A stretch of DNA of 64,000 nucleotides, from contig CM055110.1 of NCBI GenBank assembly GCA_029204225.1, positions 17,036,309 through 17,100,308 of the forward strand, in the 5' to 3' direction. Under the pieces are notes generated by a model. It was not told the DNA's origin. It saw nothing but the letters and a program-made list of their open reading frames with translations, and searched no databases. Each line of letters begins with the position of its first letter. Position 1 is the first letter of the stretch. Made by a program: the position numbers and the translations under genes. Source of the DNA: Diphasiastrum complanatum. Its lineage: Eukaryota; Streptophyta; Lycopodiopsida; Lycopodiales; Lycopodiaceae. Below are positions 34,683-45,659 of this stretch, piece after piece.

Positions 34683-37364
34683 ATGTCTACCAATCCTACC
34701 TCCAGTTCTGATGACCCTGATGCCAATAAGCTCGACATCCAATTGTCCAAATTGGATATTACTGAAATGCAACACTGGTACCAACAGACAGCATCCTTCT
34801 TTCAAGCCATTGAGTTCCAGATGCCAGTCCTGACGGAGTATCAAAGCCCGTACCTCGTGCATATGATATATGCCGACCACAATGCTACAACAAGGTCATG
34901 CCAGCTAATAGTTCCTCCTGTGAGGAACTATGTTTACAACATATCATTTGCACCGGCCGACTTGCAATCTTTTGGGTTCCCAAGAGGACCCAATGCTGTC
35001 ACCAGGACACTTAAAAAAATCGAGTAGACAACATATTTCAAATTCATTGACCCATCTGTGGCCAAGTGGAAAAACAAGGACGGGTATCGAGTCGAAGCAA
35101 TCAATGACCCACAACTACAAGCGGCATGTGCGTACTTGACAAAGTGCACACAACGACCAAAAACCAAGTTGTAGAGGGTACCCATGTCCCTGTTTCACAT
35201 GATGGCAGATTCACGACTGCATTCCCAGAATCTCTATGATTGGGCACAATTTGTTTCAAACTGCCTTCATGAGTGCATTAAAAACAAGCAACCGATAACA
35301 GTACTTGGATATCTCTTGATAGATAGCACCCTCCACCAAGTCCAGAACGGGCCAAAGCTTCAACAACACTTGCAGCTTGCGAACAAGGCATGGGAAATTC
35401 CCATCGAGTCAAAAAAGTCCAAGCGTGCACGATCATGGGCTACCTCCCCATTGGGATCCCAACCTAAAAGGGTCAACACAAGTATACTCCCACTAGTCCA
35501 GATGAAAACAAGCCCACAACCGGATCCACAAGCAGCCGCAACATCCGAAGCTCAAGAGGCCGATACCTCCAAGGCCCAGTTGCCAGACACAAGGCAATAA
35601 CGGATGCAAAAGAAGCCTCAAGCTGGGAGCACATCACCAGTGGGATCAGTTTCAGATGGTTCCGCCTCAGATGATGAAAGCTCATCCATGACATCACAAC
35701 AACACTCGTCACCCTCACATGTCATTGACGGGGGTGATGGAGCAACTACCTCTACACCAGCACCTAACACGACAATATCTCAAGTCACAGGTTAGCCAGA
35801 TAAAGTCACCATCCCACCCACACTGATTACTATGCCAACGCTACCAACATCACCACTGGCACAAGTTTTTTTGGGGGGGAGGAGTGGGGATATCCAGTCC
35901 CCAGGACACGGAAGCAGCTCAGCAACCACACGACCAACAACCACAGGCCCAGAAAGTCCACACATTGGACACATTGCAATATTTTGATGCTGCGGACTTG
36001 ATGAAAATAAACGACGACGAGCCGGAGAAGGGGAAGCAACTAGGAAGAAGTTTGACCCCTCCACTAACCACCACCACCACACCAGTTACTAACATCATCC
36101 CTCCGCTACCTCCACCTCCACCTCCACCTCCACCTCCATCTTCAGCTCTAACACCATGTTTATTTTTTGGTTTAGCCTCACCATCCCACACTCCAAATCA
36201 GTACCCAACCCTCACTAACCTTGAGAAGCTCACCGAAGTAGCCAAATGATCAATGATTGGTTGGTTAGCCAATATCAAATGCTCGAGAGCAAGGTCCAGC
36301 ATCAAGACCAGGAAATTACACATCATTAGAGGCTGGCCAAAGAAAAAAAAAGAGAAACAGTGGAAATCAAATCTCTGATGGTTGGGCAGAAGACCACTCT
36401 AGAAGAGGTCCAACATCAACTGAAGTACCAGATGGTCTAAATCGACCAAGTACGAGATGGATCATCGGGTGCAATAATAGTCAACGCTCCTCTAACAAAG
36501 CCCGGGGATATTTTCCAGGCCCCACAAGCCTCAGCCATCCGGATGGAAAAGTATGTAAGGCTAATCCAAGAACAAGAGGCCGAAAAGAAAAATTTTGAAA
36601 ACATTGTGGCCAAGCAAGAGAAGATCATCCTGGAGTACCAGAAGCGATTGGAAGACACAAAGAAGGCCCTGCAACAATTCTTGGACAAGGTGAACCAATT
36701 GTGGGACACGGCGTGCAAGGCCCAAGCAGGCGCTCAGTCAAAGAAGCCACGGGACGATGATGGGAATGATGGAGCAGGGAATCAGGGCAGACAAACCCAA
36801 TCTTCAGACGGTAGCTCGGGATCGGGTGGCCAGAGAGCAAATGCTGCTTCCAGGAGTTTTCCCCGACCCCCTCCCACCTTTAACCCCTCCTCCTACTCTG
36901 CATTTATTTTTTCTGAAACATTTATTCCAACTTACCCGATTCTTTCATGTTCTCTCTCTCCATCACCTCCTAGCAAAATAATGGGCCCATCAAAAGGTCC
37001 AGTTGACACATACAAGGCCCGACGGGACGAGTTCCTCCAATAACTCCACTCCTCCGGTGCGGCGTATAATTTGTTAAACCCACCCCCTCTGAAACCTGTC
37101 GTTCCCACACCCCTCTCTCCAGATCATTCCATCCTTGACCTTCCAGAAACTAATACCGACATGGGGGGTGATGATGACTTCCTGGCAGATCAACCAGAGA
37201 CAAGAAGGTTCTCGCCCAGACAAGATATGGGCACAGCTGAGATGTCGACAAGCGAGAAAGCCAAAGAAAAAGACATGGGCACCAAGGCCCTAGATGATTA
37301 TCTGGCGAGGCCATTCCAACCTGTAGCGCAGGCATCCCAAAGGGAGTTGGGAACCATGACTTAG
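34683..37364 (+). pseudogene. G2 extra ORF downstream of integrase (function unknown)
   Basis: A long, broken reading frame begins at ATG 34683 (MSTNPTSSSDDPDANKLDIQ). The N-terminal part to about 35180 has LDITEMQHWYQQTASFFQAI, a basic-hydrophobic middle and YNISFAPADLQSFGFPRGPN, a pattern like the plant retrotransposon protein domains that end in LGLP. Then come a second folded-looking block (35184-35400), a Ser/Thr/Gln-rich region, a Pro run (36105-36135), a coiled coil (36255-36720; MEKYVRLIQEQEAEKKNFEN) and an acidic tail ending at TAG 37362. Roughly six stops or frameshifts. Its position after pol and its layout match the G3 ORF at 47421. The structural or env-like role is unknown. Confidence 0.6.
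36108..36138 (+). repeat. (CCACCT)n short tandem repeat coding poly-Pro
   Basis: About five CCACCT units inside the G2 extra ORF, encoding a run of prolines between the Ser/Thr-rich region and the coiled coil. Confidence 0.85.
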
Positions 37365-37740
37365 TGATAAAATAGAGTGCATTTCCTAACAATGGAGTTG
37401 GCAATGGACCACATAAATCACTATGTACAAGATCTAATACATGTTTTGTCTTAATGGAATGTGTTTTGTTAAATCTATTTTTAGATTGTTTGTCATAGAT
37501 GCAAGATTTATAGAGAAATGATCTCCTTTCTAATGAAAGAAGGAAATGTAATCCATCAACTAAATTATTACAATGCATGTAGGAAAGTGATCTTGTATGT
37601 ACGTGTCCAAATGCCACAGTATAGCATGATCATTTGAAGTACCAGCTAAAGCAATTGAGTCATATGATACATATACATTTTTGATTCATGTGCAGGTAGT
37701 ATCTTCATCAAAGATTGTACATTGTTCAGATGAGAAAGTA
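37365..37740 (-). pseudogene. copia pre-integrase/integrase fragment
   Basis: The minus strand encodes AILWHLDTYIQDHFPTC (pre-integrase LWH box), a shifted CIYDKQSKNRFNKTHSIKTK, then VLDLVHSDLCGPLPT with the first integrase Asp and GNALYFIT. It stops at about 37368, flush with the end of the G2 extra ORF. Frameshifted and truncated at both ends, so only a scrap of an otherwise absent copia family. Confidence 0.8.
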
Positions 37741-38673
37741 ATGTTGGGAGAGAGGGAGGAAGAATAAATGACGAACACGAACGAGAAACGAACTCCAACA
37801 AGAAACTAACGAGAGGTGAACTCAAATAGAAAATGTTTGTGTGCAGTGGAATGCGTTAAATGACTCTCTCCCTAAGCATGACTATGCCTATCAGAATGAA
37901 CATAACTTTAGTGATAGAAATCACAGTAATTCTAGATTACGTAGCCAAACATTTAAATGGATGAAACACTAGATGAATAATTTGTCGCGAATTGCTAGAC
38001 AAATTATCTATCGCGAATGATTCACGAAGAGGTAGACTATGCTCGACTGATAATTAGTCGCGAACTGTTTGCAAAAGACAAGACTAAAAGTTAATTGTCT
38101 ATTACTAGAAAGAGAAACAAGAAAGATCAGACAGAATGAAGAATAAGCATAGCAATGCTGACAAATCTAAAATGCAGAACAAATGAACTATGTCAGATTA
38201 AGTATATCAAGTATACAAGTCAATCATGCGGTAGAGCACAAGACTGTAGCGGACAAAACCACGTACCCTATAAAGCTTATTTCTGTCTGTAATGAGGAAT
38301 AAGACCTCCTTCTCTTAGTCTCTTCTTAACTTTTTTGATCATCAAATCATCATCATCGTCGAATACGCAGATGGTATCCAATATATATATACATAATATT
38401 ACAGGTGTGCAGATGCGAAAGTACAAAGTGGATGTGTTGTCTGTAGGAGATCGTGGGTGGCTGCAATCGTTGTCCAATCTGTTAGCACAACTGCATGGGG
38501 TGAAGGTGAAAAGGGTGCGATGTCAGCCAGTACTGAAGTGAATGTTGGTGATGACGCAAAAGTGCGTCACTCTTACGAATAGTCTTAGGATAAGATTTAC
38601 AGGGTGCCTTATCTGTTGGGGCACCTTTGGCATTCAGTAAGGTAGTGTCCCCTTTTTGCCTGTCACCATGACT
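37741..38673. other. unassigned DNA with a small hairpin
   Basis: No recognised gene. A short inverted repeat TGACGCA-AAAG-TGCGTCA lies at 38552-38569. A GC-richer open stretch at 38401-38541 (VQMRKYKVDVLSVGDRGWLQ) has no known motif. Confidence 0.4.
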
Positions 38674-38963
38674 TGTGTAAGAATACAGTGTTGCGATTCA
38701 TTCGCCTTTTCTTCGTCTGTGCGAATTTACATGTAAAATCTATTTCTAAAGAGAACCAATCTGCTTTATTGAAATGAGAAAATGAACATGAGGAGCAACT
38801 CGAGTTGGTCCCTTTTTATAGTAGAGAGGAGGACCCTGGCCTCTGAATCCTATTGGTCTAGTCTTGCCTCTCTTTTTATTCAAATTTAAAAAAGTGTGGG
38901 AACCATCAAAATTGGAGGGAAACCCAACTTTATTCACTAACTTGACATTTAGGCCCTGCAACA
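38674..38963 (-). repeat. possible LTR, minus strand, with TATA and polyA-like signals
   Basis: Read on the minus strand: TGTTGCAGGGCC at 38963, a TATA-like CTATAAAAAGGG near 38820, a polyadenylation-like TCAATAAAGC near 38765, and a possible TTACA end at 38674. The spacing fits a short LTR promoter unit. No partner LTR or adjacent genes were found, so it could be a solo LTR or a chance promoter-like stretch. Confidence 0.4.
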
Positions 38964-39083
38964 TTAAAAGTCCCGCAAAAAGGCCTAAAGTCCTTTTATT
39001 AACATTCTAATTAATAACTATGTGATCATTGGGTTGGACTTAGACACGCAGGGTGCCAAATCCCTCTCACTTATTAACCAGGG

Positions 39084-39287
39084 TTAGAGTTGCCTTGGGA
39101 TCCGCAGACCCTCCAACACCTGCGCATAGAGGCACTTTAGTTGCATATTTGTTTTGTCGCCTTCTTTGTAAAGTTGGAGATACTCCTTCTGACAAAATCT
39201 CAGTCTTTGTATAACGTTCATTTTGAGTCTGTAATCCTGATCAATGTTGTGGTCCCAAGCAAGAAGCTTGGCCTCCTCAACACTCAT
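39084..39287 (-). other. short unknown open frame
   Basis: 67 codons, MSVEEAKLLAWDHNIDQDYR, then LRFCQKEYLQLYKEGDKTNM and VLEGLRIPRQL. Amphipathic and charged like a real protein segment, but I cannot assign it. It may be a fragment of a mobile-element protein. Confidence 0.25.
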
Positions 39288-39529
39288 AAGCTAACAAAAA
39301 TTATTGCACTAACTTGACTAAATGATTGTACATGGAGATACTCTATACACAACTCTTTTCTAGCTTGTAGACTATGGATTTTGCCTAAAACAAAAATTTA
39401 TAAGAATCAATTTGATGTCAAAGTCTGCTACCATAGGATGGTTCGCAGGGTCAACAAAATGGTCAACAAGAAACAACCTTGTGACCTACGATTAGCATTG
39501 CTTTAATATAAGCCCATGCTCTACATGTT

Positions 39530-39990
39530 TCTCTCGATCTATGCTAAGCGTAGGTATTCTCACAACCAATGCTGAGCATAACTCTTCTCTCGGCTTATGC
39601 TAAGCATAGGTTTTATCTAAACTTCTATTTAACAAAGATTGAGAGAACATCTATGCTCAAGATAAATCAAGAGAAGACCCATGATGACCATAAGTCTTAT
39701 CTCGACCTATGCTCATCATAGGTCAAGGAGGGACTTATGTTGACCATAGGTCTAGAGATGACTTTTGTTGAGCATAATTCCTCTCTCGACCTATGATGAG
39801 CATAGGTTTTCTCTCAACCTATGCTGAGTATAGGTTGAGAGGACACCTAAGCTTAGCATAGATCGGAGGAGGGCATATGTTGAGCATAAGTGTTTTCTCG
39901 ACCTATGCTCATCATAGGTCGAGGAAGGACTTATGCTCAGCACAGATCAAGCAAAGACTTATGCCTAGCACAAGTCGAGAGAGGACCTAT
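39530..39990. repeat. array of CCTATGCTNAGCATAGG palindromes
   Basis: More than a dozen arms of the form (TCTC)GACCTATGCTSAKCATAGGTCGAG(A), often as complete palindromes (39592-39611, 39703-39724, 39790-39807, 39899-39920), separated by 10-20 bp of Cys-poor filler. Units are both direct and inverted repeats of each other. The array ends at the start of the copia D LTR. Confidence 0.85.
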
Positions 39991-39992
39991 GT

Positions 39993-40744
39993 TGTTGGAT
40001 TTATCTCCTCTACTCTCCTAGATCCCATGTTAATCTAGTTCCATTCATAATGCTGCATATTTTACTTGCATTGTCGCACAACTCAACTACTGAAGACGAG
40101 CAAGTGAACCCGACTTGTCGGAGTTGGCCAATTTATCGGGTAGACCCAACTTATCCGACATATCGGGAAACTCTGACTTATTGAGCCTCTTCACGCTCAC
40201 CTTCTGCACTGTGCAACTAACTTGACAATGATAGCAACCACGATCTTCTTCTTGCCAGCACAACGGCTCAACGCCATCTTTTGAACACTCATCTGCACAA
40301 ATGTAAATTAGATATATATATATATATATATATATATCTCATGATCTATTATGTAGTTAACAAGTTAATGAGATAGATATTGTAGATGTTTTTATGCATC
40401 GATTATTTCTTCAAACGAATTGTTGGTAATAAGCTCATAGCTTTTACAGATTGTAGTTAGCTTTGTGAGCACATGGTTTCATCCGCAATTGCCTTTTGCT
40501 CACTTGTATCACTAACTTGTATTTCACTACATTTGATTTGAATAAACTACTATTTGGTTATGCATTTATTATTTGTCAATGTTGCATGCTTTTCCCTTTT
40601 AGTCAGACTTTTTGATTGCTTTGTCTGATTGTCTGCTTTTTGATTCCGCAACCACTACACAATCAAGCTCTAGTTCATTCTTGTATTCGCCTATTGCTAA
40701 TCGATAGTGCACGCACCTAGGGAATTCCTTGCAATTCTCCAGCA
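39993..40744 (+). repeat. 5' LTR of copia D
   Basis: About 750 bp from TGTTGGATTTAT to CCAGCA, directly followed by a PBS. It contains a TA tract (40313-40336). Near 40098-40180 there are four variants of CGACTTGTCGG/ATTTATCGGG. The left limit is inferred from TG; no second copy occurs in the window. Confidence 0.65.
40313..40336. repeat. (TA)n tract in copia D LTR
   Basis: About twelve TA units; could serve as the LTR TATA region or be simple slippage. Confidence 0.85.
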
Positions 40745-40756
40745 TGGTATTAGAGC
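40745..40756 (+). promoter_or_regulatory. primer binding site, copia D
   Basis: TGGTATTAGAGC, one change from the methionine-tRNA PBS, right after the LTR CA. Confidence 0.85.
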
Positions 40757-40899
40757 TATTTCTATAGCTTGATAAGTTTCTCACAGAACTCGATCCTACT
40801 AGTCGATAGGATAATTATTTTCTTGTTCTATAAGTTTGCATTAGATTTTTATTCTTTAGTCACTGATAGTTATTACTATCATCTAGATTAATCTTCTAT

Positions 40900-41655
40900 A
40901 TGGATTCCCAAGGGAAAGCCGGTGCTATCATGGACAAGCTTGATGGAGCCAATTACTATATGTGAAAATTTAAGATGAGAACTATGCTAATGGCTAAGGA
41001 GTTGTATGACATTGTTATAGGTGTAGAGGCAAGACCCAAAGATGATGATGCTACAATCTCTTGATGAAAGCTGAAGGATGGCAAAGCTTTCGCACTGACC
41101 ATTCAACACTCAAATCAGCCATGTGTCTGAAGCTCAGACCTCCAAGGTTGTCTGGGACATCTTAGGCACATTATACGAAGTGCGAGATATAGCTTTCAAG
41201 CTACATCTTAGGAAGAAATTTTAAGCCCTCAAGATGACAAACAATGATTCATTGCAAAATCACATCAACCAGTTCAAGGACCTGCTTAAGCAAATGGTCG
41301 CAGTCGAATCTGTCATTGACGATCAAGATGTAATAATGACACTACTATCAAGCTTGCCAAGCTCATTCGACAACTGGGTGATGATCATCATGACACACCC
41401 AGAGTTGAATTTTTCAAGATCATTGCGATGTTGTTGCAGGAAGACACTTGATGGAACAAAGCCTCTAGTTCCTCGACCTGTCAACTCTCACGCCTTATAC
41501 ACCAACAGAGACTCGACTAAGCAGAAGAAAAAAGACTCGAAGACATCGAAGCAAAATCAAAACCTGACACAACGTCAAGAGCAGTCGAATCAACTGACAA
41601 AGAAGAAGTTGTTCTATAGATATTGCAAGCGTTCCAGCCATTGGAAAAGGTAAAA
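40900..41655 (+). pseudogene. copia D gag
   Basis: Starts MDSQGKAGAIMDKLDGANYY at 40900, then a TGA (40963-40965) at the conserved Trp, KFKMRTMLMAKELYD, further stops and a frameshift. The 41234-41653 frame gives DSLQNHINQFKDLLKQMVAV, LLSSLPSSFDNWVMIIMTHP and a partial zinc knuckle YRYCKRSSHWKR. The last knuckle Cys and the whole protease are missing: the sequence runs straight into the copia C pre-integrase domain near 41655. Confidence 0.85.
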
Positions 41656-41666
41656 GGCAAGGGAAG

Positions 41667-42713
41667 TTGTTCAAACTTGATGCTCGTGTTATTGCTAACC
41701 AAGTTGGATGTGTTGCAATGGATGAAATTTCTATTCAAGAGGTTTGGCACAAAAGGATGGGACACCTCAACTTCAAATCATTGGAGGTAATGGCAAGGAA
41801 GAAGGTTGTGATTGGTCTTCCAAGTTACTTAAGTAATGACAAGCATGTTTGTGAGTCTTGTGCTTTGTCTAAGTCACATAGACCACCTTATACTAGATGT
41901 ATTTCTAGATCTACAAAATCTTTTCAACTTGTACATTCGGATATTCATGGATTTACTACAATTAGCAATAGTGGAGCTAAGATGTATGTAACATTCATTG
42001 ATGATTTTAGTAGATTTTGTTGTATATATCTACTAAAGAGCAAGGATGAAGTGTATGATGTCTCTGTCAAGTTCAAGAATGCAAGGGAAAACCAATTTTC
42101 CCCAAAGATCAAGTGCTTGAGAGGTGACAATGGTGGTGAGTACATATCTAACAAGTTCAAGGCTTTTTGTGATGAGCATGGGATCAAGAGGGAGTATACA
42201 ACATCAAGGACCCCACAACAAAATGGGGTGGTTGAAAGGAAGAATAGGACTTTATGTGAAAGTGCTAAAGCTATGAGGTTAAGTGCTAATCTTGACAAAC
42301 CATTTTGGGATCAAGCTTTGTTGTGTGCCAATTTCTTGTGCAATAGGTGGCCGAGTGCTATTTTGGATGGAAGGACACCTTTTGAGATGCTATTAAAGAG
42401 GAGGCCAAGTGTCAACTTTCTAAGAACCTTTGGATGCACATGCTATGTCAACATTACTCTTGATGATAGGACCAAGGAGGATCCATCTTCAAGAAGAGGT
42501 ATTTTTGTTGGATATAGTGAGGTGAGTAAAGCCTACAAGGTTTACATTCCTTCTACTAACAAAGTGATTGTTGGTAGAGATGTCATTTTTGATGAGGGGA
42601 ACATTCCAAAGGTGTCTTCAAGCATGATTGATGGTAGAGTGGATGGATCTAACATTCTTGATGTTGATGAGAAGGATCTTACTTTGGATGGTGGTGATGA
42701 TGGACCTTCATGA
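41667..42713 (+). pseudogene. copia C pre-integrase and integrase
   Basis: A 348-codon open frame. HHCC-type pre-integrase: VWHKRMGHLNFKSLEVMARK and CESCALSKSHRPPY. Catalytic core: FQLVHSDIHGF (first Asp), KCLRGDNGGEYISNKF (second Asp) and TPQQNGVVERKNRTL (Glu), so the DDE triad is intact. Then the C-terminal GYSEVSKAYKVYIPSTNKVI and the DVIFDEG block. It inserts cDNA into the genome. A TGA at 42711 separates it from RT, where relatives are continuous. Confidence 0.93.
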
Positions 42714-43595
42714 AGTCAAAAGCCAAGGAGAACATCAAGAGAAAGACAAGTACCTTCAAGGCTCACATATGATCAAAAGGGTAAGCAAGTAGTTTCTGGA
42801 AATTATGTTGCTTTCCTAACCTCTTTGGATGAGCCTACAAATGTAGATCAAGCAAGGAAAGAAGAGGAGTGGATCCAAGCAATGGATCTCGAGTATCAAG
42901 CTCTTATGAAGAATGGAACATGGAGATTGGTGGAGTTGCCTAAGGACAAGAAAGCTATTGGATGCAAATGGATCTTCAAGGTGAAGACAAACCAAGATGG
43001 ATCTATCAACAAGTACAGGGCAAGGTTAGTGGCAAAAGGATATGCTCAACAACAAGGAATTGACTATAATGAGACCTTTGCACCCGTGGCAAAGATGGTA
43101 AGCATTCGAGTCATCATTTCACTTGCTACACTTTATGCATGGGATCTATGGCAAATGGACATTTCAAATGCATTCTTGAATGGTGATCTTGAGGAGGAAG
43201 TATACATGGAGCAACCCGAGAGCTACATTTCATCAACAAAGCCAAATCGTGTGTGTCTTCTACAAAAGAGTTTGTATGGCCTTAAGCAAGCACCAAGGAG
43301 TTGGTATGCTAAGCTTAATACTTTTTTACTCTCTCAAGGCTTTGTTATGAGTGAGTATGATCATTCACTTTATTATAGGTTTGCTGGAAATGATGTTACC
43401 ATCTTGCTAATCTATGTGGATGATATCATCTTGAGTGGTGGAGACAATCAAGATGTGGAGGATATCAAGAATGCTCTTAAGAAGGAGTTTGAGGTGCATG
43501 ATCTTGGTAATTTGCATTACATTTTAGACATAGAATCATTAGATCTTCTCAATCTACTTTCATTTTTCAAGATAAGTATGCTAATTCTATTCTAG
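42714..43595 (+). pseudogene. copia C reverse transcriptase
   Basis: Complete RT palm and fingers: NGTWRLVELPKDKKAIGCKW, ARLVAKGYAQQQGIDYNETF, WQMDISNAFLNGDLEEEVYM (first catalytic Asp), SLYGLKQAPRSWYAKL and the YVDDIILSGG catalytic box. At about 43543 a frameshift follows DLGNLHYILDIE, so the last 20 residues are not native. The active site is intact. Confidence 0.93.
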
Positions 43596-44389
43596 AAAGA
43601 TTTCATATGGTAGATGCAAAAGCTACTGATACACCTATGGAGTCTCATGTAAAGCTAACTATAAGAAGTAATTAAAGATCCTTCGAGGACAATACTCTCT
43701 ATAGGAAGCTAGTTGCTTCACTCATCTATCTAACCATTACTACACCTGATCTAAGCTATTGTGTTGGAAGACTGAGTCAATTCATGCAAGATCCTAGTGA
43801 GGAGCATTGGAAGCTAGGAAGGCGAGTTTTGAGGTACATCATTGGAACTCGAGATTTTGGCATATTGTATGAGGGATCATCACCTAATCTTTTTGGATTT
43901 TCAGATTCGGACTATGCTGGAGATGTAATGGATAGGAAATCCATTAGTGTTTATTGTATTTTCATAGGTGATGCAGCTATATCATGGATGTCAAAGAAAC
44001 AAGCCACTATCTCATTGTCATCTAGTGAGGCCGAGTACAAAGCTCTTACACATTGCACAAAGGAGATGGTATGGATCAAGAGGATGATCAAGGATCTTCA
44101 CTTGCTGGATTTTTCAGAGAGCCCAATCATCTTTTGTGACAATCAATCAGCCCAAAGAATGGCATCCAATCCTATCTTTCATTCTAGGAGCAATCATATT
44201 GAGATACAATATCATTTTGTGAGGGAGCGAGTCATTGCAAAGGAGGTGGAGCTTCAACATGTGTCTTCAAGGGAATGTGTAGCTGATATTTTCACCAAAG
44301 CATTGGGAAGAGACTTGTTCATGAAGCATAGGACTTCACTTGGAGTATTATCAAAGTCTATGCTAAAACTAGTTGAAGATGGAGTGTGA
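43596..44389 (+). pseudogene. copia C RT connection and RNase H
   Basis: After the frameshift comes ERFHMVDAKATDTPMESHVK, a TAA near 43672, then SLIYLTITTPDLSYCVGRLS and RNase H: FSDSDYAGDVMDRKSISVYC, SWMSKKQATISLSSSEAEYK, the CDNQSAQRMASNPIFHSRSN block and a natural end. Relative to copia A the domain is strongly similar, placing A and C in one lineage. Confidence 0.9.
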
Positions 44390-45041
44390 AAGATTCAACT
44401 AGTTTCATCACATTTTGCAATATTTCCATATTTGACATATTGAGGCTAAAACTTGTTTTAGACTTAGAGGTTGACTTTTCAAAGTTCATTAGTCTAAATT
44501 TCATTTGAATAAACACTTTTTGAAAGTGTGGAAAAGATAGAATGCGAGTTTGAGTAGATTCAATTTGAATAAGTTGGGTACATTGAATCTAGACCCAAAA
44601 TTAGTAGGGTTAGCATTTTGGTGGGAAAGCCAAGTGGCCAAATAGGGTTTGGACCTGCTATAAAAGGATGTAGCTCGTGGAGAGAGTCTTCTTCTCTCTT
44701 CTCTATTTCATTTCATGCTTATACATGGTTCTCTTGGGTTCTACTATCCATTGGTGCACTATCTTGGTGATTGCTTGCAATTCTATGTGTAGAATGATCT
44801 ATATTTGCTATTTTTGGATCCAAACATGTGAAATATAGTATCTTACTGGTTTTGTACGGACAACAATAGTACATAATCATTTCATTCAAGTTTGATCCAG
44901 TTCTATTAGTGTTTGCATCTCAAATTGTGTGTAGATGCTGATTTTTCTACATTGGTGAGATTGGTAGTGTATTTCTCCTTCTAACCAAAGATCATTCAAC
45001 TAGATTGGATCTTAAGGATCTGAAATCTCTCACATCTTACA
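44385..45041 (+). repeat. 3' LTR of copia C
   Basis: About 657 bp from TGTGAAAGATTC, directly after a purine-rich tract (GAAGATGGAG), to TCTTACA where gypsy G3 RT/RNase H homology begins. Size and start resemble the copia A LTR (684 bp, TGTTAAAAATTC). A TATA-like CTATAAAAGG lies near 44659. Confidence 0.75.
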
Positions 45042-45640
45042 CAGTTACTTAAGAAGCAAGTTGCTTATATTTGGATGGCAGCACAACAAAGAGCATTCGA
45101 AGTACTTAAGCACAAACTGATTAATGCTCCAATAATGAGACCACCTAACTGGACGAAACTATTTCATTGTTATGTTGATGTGTCAGCATTCGCAATTGGT
45201 GTTTGTCTAAGCCAGAAAGATGAACAGAAGAAAGATCATCATATACTATGCAAGTCGCCAGCTTAGCTCCTCGGAAAAAAATTATTCGACAACAGAAAAG
45301 GAAGCTCTTGGAATGATTTTTACTGTAAAGAAATTTTGGCATTATTTGCTGGGATATGCTTTTATATTCGAGCATACATCGGACGCGGACGTCGGAGTTT
45401 GCGCGATATGTTATTGTGTTCCATGTTGATCATTATGCTTTAACGTATCTTGTTAATAAACTTGATTTATCTGGACGAATAACTTTTGTTGCTACAAGAG
45501 TTCAATTATCAAGTAGAGCTTCGACAAGGGAAGTATTATACTAATGTTGATTGTCTTTCACGTCTAAGTATGGGAAGGACTGAAGAACCGTTGAATGATG
45601 ACTTTCCAGATGAAAATTTGTTCGAGATATCCTTTACGAA
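45042..45640 (+). pseudogene. G3 RT thumb and RNase H
   Basis: LLKKQVAYIWMAAQQRAFEV, then [20 protein letters not shown], a frameshift, [43 protein letters not shown]-rich insert of about 50 bp at 45369-45420 splits the FIF/HVDHY motif. It resumes with [20 protein letters not shown] and ends with ELRQGKYYTNVDCLSRLSMG. Confidence 0.88.
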
Positions 45641-45659
45641 TTTTTTATATTCTGATATA

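Larger units (their letters stand above)
27105..37364 (+). mobile_element. Ty3/gypsy element G2 (Tat/Athila-like) with extra downstream ORF
   Basis: Plus-strand order: candidate 5' LTR (27105-about 27940), C-rich leader (27950-29230), gag (29240-30850), protease remnant (30985-31150), RT thumb, RNase H, integrase (32290-33265), minisatellite (33661-33895) and a long extra ORF (34683-37364). The RT core is missing. No 3' LTR was found: the extra ORF ends next to a minus-strand copia scrap at 37365. The element is dead in every gene. Confidence 0.8.
41656..45041 (+). mobile_element. Ty1/copia element C: pol and 3' LTR
   Basis: Pre-integrase, integrase, RT, RNase H and an LTR on the plus strand. 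The LTR (44385-45041) does not match the LTR that precedes the upstream gag (39993-40744), so D and C are either two elements joined by deletion or one recombinant. Integrase and RT frames are long and well preserved compared with the rest of the window, so C may be among the younger insertions. Confidence 0.85.

Noticed and set aside
37150-37617. 155-codon minus-strand frame taken as one gene
   Set aside because: Only the part right of 37368 is copia integrase; the rest is antisense to the G2 extra ORF.
39530-39990. Possible CRISPR-like array
   Set aside because: Eukaryotic context, irregular spacing, repeats in both orientations and no unique spacers of even length.
40098-40180. tRNA-like or other RNA gene in the copia D LTR
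   Set aside because: Repeated TCGG words but no cloverleaf or A/B box arrangement.
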